Position numbers and translations under genes: made by a program
In this document: one piece after another, positions 58,571 through 64,000 of the stretch
How the letters are laid out: every line of letters starts with the position of its first letter
Position numbering within the stretch: the first letter of the stretch is position 1
NCBI GenBank assembly: GCA_014904845.1
Contig: MU119387.1
Span: 46,599-110,598 of the forward strand
DNA from: Acephala macrosclerotiorum
Lineage: Eukaryota > Ascomycota > Leotiomycetes > Helotiales > Mollisiaceae
Direction of reading: 5' to 3'
Length of the DNA: 64,000 nt
Notes under the pieces: generated by a model
What the model saw: only the letters and a program-made list of their open reading frames with translations
Databases searched by the model: none
Told to the model about the DNA's origin: nothing

Positions 58571-59659
58571 ATGCGTCTGCTACAGTGTGACAGTAATGGC
58601 GACCTCAGCCTGACCGAGTTCTTTGAGAGCGCCATACCCAAGTATGCTATACTTTCACACAGGTGGGGAACGGAGGAGGTCACCTTCAAGGATCTGCTAG
58701 ACGGTAGGAGCAAGAGCAAGGCTGGCTATGGCAAGATACAGTTCTGCGGAGAACAGGCGAGGCGCGATGGTTTGCAATACTTTTGGGTGGACACTTGCTG
58801 TATCGACAAATATAATGCCGTCGAGCTTCAGGAAGCTATCAACTCGATGTTTCGCTGGTATCAGAATGCGGTCAAATGCTATGTTTATCTGCCGGATGTT
58901 TCGCGACCTCGCTCTAATTCGGCCGTCGGGTCCAACGAGCCCTGGGAATCGACATTTCGGAAAAGCGAATGGTTCACTCGAGGCTGGACCCTGCAAGAGC
59001 TTGTTGCGCCGGCATTAGTCGACTTCTTCTCTAGAGAGGGGGAGCTACTAGGCAATAAGGCCACCCTAGAACGACATATCTGCGAGATAACAGGGATTCC
59101 AGTCAATGCCCTTCGAGGGAGTCCGTTGTCTGATTTCAGTGTCACTGAGCGAATGTCGTGGGCAGCAAACCGAGTGACAACCAGAAATGAGGACAAAGTC
59201 TACTCATTGTTCGGCATTTTCGGTGTCTTTCTACCGATTATTTATGGAGAAGGGCAAGAGAATGCGTTTCGGCGGCTTCAAGAAGTGGTCGACGGAAGAG
59301 TTAAGGAGTATGAGTTCCATAATCTCCTCAAACCCAGCGCTAAAAACTAACCAAACCTTAGAGTACCATTTGTTCCCGATCTAAAATTCGCCAGTCGAGG
59401 GAATGTCAGGCAAGAGAAGACAAGCCGGCTTGAGATACAGCGCCGCGTAACTGGCTTTGGAAACTCCGGCACTTATGGAGGGAGATCGGGAATCAAGTGC
59501 TACAGATGCGATAATAATCATCTACTCCGCGACTGCCGTGCAACCTTGGAGACAGTTTCCAAAGCCCGTGATCGGAGGATGAACTCTAATCGCTGTGTCA
59601 ATTGTGGATCAGAAGAGCACTGGTGGAAGGAATGTGGTTGGAAAGATCTGCGAAAGTAA
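58571..59659 (+). CDS. HET-domain protein with C-terminal twin CCHC zinc knuckles
   Basis: Exons 58571-59307 and 59362-59659; the 54-nt intron has GTATGA, a CTAAC branch site and CTTAG, and the coding total is exactly 345 codons. Residues 21-245 are a HET domain of the HET-E/HET-D kind: YAILSHRWGTEEVTF, FWVDTCCID, INSMFRWYQNA, WFTRGWTLQELVAP, EDKVYSLFGIF, IIYGEG. After splicing the protein continues (VPFVPDLKF) into two zinc knuckles, C292-x2-C295-x3-H299-x4-C304 and C324-x2-C327-x4-H332-x4-C337, ending at residue 344. Without splicing it would stop just after the HET domain. Nucleic-acid binding by the knuckles and cell-death triggering by HET are family knowledge; their combination is the unusual part. 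Confidence 0.8.
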
Positions 59660-59966
59660 AACTATGATGACAGGGCTAACGTTAGTTTCAAAAACATTTC
59701 GAGGGCTTTTTCTTCCGACGGAGTGAGATACTGTTGCTTTGGGCCTTCCTGCGGCTCTGTTGCCTTTGTAGTATATCCATATCATCCCTAGTCTAATTTT
59801 GAAAATCTCTGTCCTCGACCATTGTACGCCTTTTTATTTTACTTTCTGCGTCGCAAAATTTCCTCTTTATTAAAAAAGAATTATTCTATTAAAATAGAAC
59901 GATACTTCTTTTTTTTAGTTTATTATTTTTGTGGGTATAATATTAGTATAGTAGTCACGTGCAGCA

Positions 59967-59986
59967 CTAGTCCGGATTGGGACTAG
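59967..59986. repeat. Short inverted repeat at the AT-island boundary
   Basis: CTAGTCC and GGACTAG, six bases apart, lie 17 bases before the abrupt change to AT-only sequence. They may be part of an element's end; not proven. Confidence 0.35.
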
Positions 59987-60002
59987 CGCCGTCCCACTAA
60001 AG

Positions 60003-63000
60003 TTGAAATTATATTTTTTGATTTTTGCGAGTTTATTAAATTTACAATTTATATTTAATTTATTAATAATAAATATTTTTAATAATATTAATATTAATTA
60101 TAAAATAATTAATATATTTTTAAAAAAACGTATTAAAATTATTAAAAATATTAAAAATTTATAAAAAAATAATATAAAAACAATTTTAAATTTTAATTAA
60201 AAATTTAATTTTTTTTATTATTTATTATATAATTATTTTTTAAAATAATAAATTTATCTAAAATTAAATTCGTTTATAATAAAAAAAAATAAAAAAAATT
60301 ATATTTAATATATAAATGTTTTATATATTATTTATAAAAAATTAAATATATTTTTAAAATTTAAATATTAAAAAATAAAAAAATTATTATTAATAATTTA
60401 AAAAAAAATTAATTAATTTAATTAATAAATTATAATTAATAATAAATATTATAACGTATTAATATAAAATATAATAATATAATTTAAATTTTATATTTTA
60501 AAATTAAAATATTAATTATTAAATAATTATAATTTATAAAATTCGTTTTAAAAAAAAATTATTAAAATTATTATATTTTAAATTTAAAATATAAATATAA
60601 AATTTAATAATTTTAAAAATATTAATATATTAATTTAAAATTATTAAAAAAATATATATAATTAATTTTTATTATATAAAAAAAAATATTAAAAATTTAT
60701 AATTAAAAAAATTAATATAAAATTATTTTTAAAATTATAAAAAAAAATATAATTATAATTTTTAAATAATTATTTAAAATATTTAAAAAAAAATTAATAA
60801 TTTAATTATAAATTTTTTTAATTTAATTTAATATATTAAAATTCGAAATTAATTAATAATTGATTATTATATTAATATTTTTTTAATTAAATATAAAAAA
60901 AATATTATTAATTTAATTTAATTATAATAAAAAAAATTAAATTAATAAATATTAAAAATAATAAATTAAAAAAATTATATTATTAATTTATTTATTATTA
61001 TTTAATATTAAAATTTAATAAAAAAAAATTTAAAATTAAATTAAAAACAATTAAAAAAAAAAAAAATATAAAAAATTAAAAAAAAAAAACTTTTTATATT
61101 ATATTTTAAATTTTATAATTATTTAATTTATATAATTAAAAAAAAAAAAATTTTTAATATTTATAATTTTTAATAAATTTCGAAAATAGTATTAATTTAT
61201 TAACGTTGTTTTTAAAAATTTTATATTAAAATATTAACGAATTTTATATATTAATAAAATATAATAAAAAAAATTATTAATTTAAATTAAAATTTGTATT
61301 GTTTTATTAAAATTAAAATTATATTTTTCGATTTTTACGTATTTATTAAATTTATAATTTGTAATTAATTAATAAAATAAATAAAATAAAATTAATATTA
61401 ATAATAATTTATTTTTTATTTTTTAAAAAATATATATTATTAATTAATTTAATAAATTAATAAATAAAAATATTTATATAATAATAATTTATTTTAATTT
61501 TAAATTAATTTTTTATATTTAAAAAATATTATAATTATTAATTAAAATTAAATTTATAATATTTAAAAAATTATACGTTATAAATAAAAATTTTGATAAA
61601 ACGAATTAAAAATACGATTTTTATAATTATTTTAAATTATTTTAAAATTTATATAAAATCGTTAAACGATAAAAAATAGTAAAAATAAACGTAAATTAAA
61701 TTCGTATATTATATAATATAATAATTTTATAAATTTATAATAATTTTATTTTTAATTAAAAAAAATTATATAATATATATATTTTATTATTTTATAAAAT
61801 TACGTAATCGCTTTTTTTATATTAAAATATAATTTAATTTTTTATTATATATTATATACGTATATAATTTTTTAATATATATATATATATTTTTTTATAT
61901 AATAATTTATTTACAAAAAATATAAAACGTTAATAAAATATAAATATAAAATAATTTAAAATTAAACGTTTAATATATTTAATATATTTAATATAAAATA
62001 AAATAAAATAAAGTTTTTTTGAAAATTAATATTATAATTTTTAATAATATTTATAATTTTTATTTATTATAAAATAAATAATTTATATTTTTTTTAATAA
62101 AATTGTAATAAAATATTATTTTTATATTTAAATTTAATTATTTATAAATTAATTTAATAATTAATTAATTAAAATAAAAATAAAAAAATATTATATATTA
62201 AAAAATATATTTTTTTTTATAATAAATTAAATTAAAAATTATATTAATTTTTTAAATGAAATATTATTTAAAAAAAAATATTAATAAAATTTTGTTTAAA
62301 ATTTATTATAAACTTTTTTAAATTTTTATAAATTATATTAATAAAAATTAAAATAAAAAATATAATTTCGTTTTTTTATATAATAAAATTTATTAAAATA
62401 AATAAAAAAAATTTAAAAAAAATTAATAAAAATTTAAATTATTTATAAATAAAATTTTTCTTTTAAAAAAACTTTATTATTTATTTAATTATTAAAAAAT
62501 TGTATATTTTCTTTTTTTAAATTTTTTAATTTTTTTTTTTAATATATATTTTTTTAATAATTTTTTTATATAATAATTTAATATTAAAATAAAATAAAAT
62601 AAAAATTTTAAATTATTTTTTTTATATTTAATAATAAATATTAAAAAACGTTTAATTTTATTTATAATTATATATTTTTTTATTAATTCAATTTAATTTT
62701 AATTTAATTAAAAAAATTTATTTTAATATAATAAAATATTTTTTTTGAATAATAATTTTTTTTTAATATATTTAAATTTATTATATATTATTTTAAATTA
62801 TTTAAAATAAATTAAAATAAATAAAATTATTTTTACTATTTTTATAAAAATTTTTAATTATTTAATAATTAAATTTTTATTTTTATGTATTTTTATAATT
62901 AACGTTATTATATATTAATATTAAATATAATTTTAATTATTTTATAATTTTTTTTGTATTTTTAAATATTAATTTTCGATTTTAAAATTTTTTAAAAATA

Positions 63001-64000
63001 TAAATTAAATATATATTTTAATAAATTTATTATTATTTTATTTTATAATTTTATTAAATAATAAATATATTAATATTTAAAATATATATTTTTTATTTAT
63101 TTTTTTAATTAATTTATTATTATATATATTAATAAAATAAAATAATTTAAATTAATTAAATTAAATATAATAATTTAATATAAAAAAAAAATTTTTAAAA
63201 ATTTTTTTTTTAAATATATATTTTAATTTAAATATTTATTTTATTTATAATTTAATTATAATATTTTTTAAATTAATAAAAAAATAAAAATATAATTTAA
63301 AAATTTTTTTAAAAAAATTATTAATTATTTTTTTTTATAAAATTTTATTATATATATAATAAATTTATTTATTTATTTTTTATTAAAAAAATTTTTTTAA
63401 TTTATTAAATCATTTTATAAATAATTTAATAATATTTTATTAATTTAAAATTATAAAAAATAAAAATAAAAATAAAATAATATTAATTAAATACGATTTT
63501 AAATTATATATAAATATTATATAATATTTATTTTAATATAAAAAATAAAACTTTTAAAAATAATAATTTTAATATAAAATTTTATTAAAAATACATTTTT
63601 ATTTAAAATATTAAAATTTAATTTTATAATTATATAATCTTTAATAAAATTTTTAAAAAATATTTTTTAATATAAAATTTTATAATAAATACGTTTTTAT
63701 TTTAAATATTAAAATATTTATTAATTTATTAATTTTATTATATAATAAAATTTTAAATAAATATTTTATATTATTTTTTAATTATTTTTTTTTAATATTT
63801 ATATTTTAAATACTAATTTAATTACGTATTACGAATTATATAATTTATAATAATATTTTTTAATTAAATTTAATTTTTTATTATTATAATATTATTATAT
63901 ATATATATAATATTTTATTTATATTATTTTATTTATATTTTTTTTTAAATTAATAATATTTATTTTAAAATATATTATATTATAAATTATTATTATTAAT
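60003..64000. repeat. Four-kilobase AT-only island (RIP-type), right inverted arm
   Basis: Nearly pure A+T to the window end, no genes. Remaining C's are nearly all in CpG: all seven C's in 61561-61740 are followed by G. About 63085-63870 is an inverted copy of the 53 kb island. A stretch of about 50 nt at 60005-60050 recurs directly at 61313-61360, so more than one element copy is present. Confidence 0.88.

Overview
This window looks like nuclear DNA of a filamentous ascomycete (Pezizomycotina). The signs are short introns of about 47-56 nt with GT...CTRAC...AG signals, HET and NACHT-type STAND genes, fungal secreted-enzyme families, single-copy housekeeping genes in mixed orientation, and AT-only islands of the kind left by repeat-induced point mutation (RIP). 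The species cannot be named from the sequence alone; a leotiomycete-like fungus is only a guess.

Layout. 0-3 kb: two minus-strand members of a small paralogous family with a shared Cys-rich N-terminal module, one of them broken. 3.6-6 kb: a small Cys-rich protein and an MFS anion:cation symporter. 7.1-7.8 kb: a DNA element with terminal inverted repeats and an AT-only interior. 9.5-12 kb: a HET gene with one frameshift. 14.3-16.2 kb: an APC-family amino acid/choline/GABA permease. 17.5-28.2 kb: a run of decayed genes for secreted or membrane proteins (CAP/PRY1-like protein, multi-spanning membrane protein, GH16 beta-glucanase, laccase, DUF1996 protein), with one intact catechol O-methyltransferase-like gene among them. 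28.9-40.2 kb: a well preserved housekeeping block (NmrA-like protein, LCCL-domain membrane protein, QTRT2, TAF11, GTP cyclohydrolase I, thymidylate kinase, TAF6). 40.5-41.3 kb: a decayed CE5 esterase. 42.3-45.8 kb: two more members of the Cys-module family, one a coiled-coil protein and one acidic. 48.8-51.6 kb: a NACHT STAND protein. 52.7-64 kb: three AT-only islands enclosing a small Myb-like gene and a HET protein that, once spliced, ends in two CCHC zinc knuckles.

Main points. (1) Four copies of one module (W-D, exact C-x9-C, ILDxxE, LC-x3-H) are joined to unrelated C-terminal regions. (2) The HET plus zinc-knuckle fusion is supported by a clean intron that keeps the frame. (3) Housekeeping genes read cleanly, while nearly every secreted enzyme gene carries stops or frameshifts. 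(4) In the AT islands almost the only surviving C's are in CpG. (5) The 53 kb and 63 kb islands contain inverted copies of the same decayed repeat. All splice sites were placed by eye, and no database search was possible.
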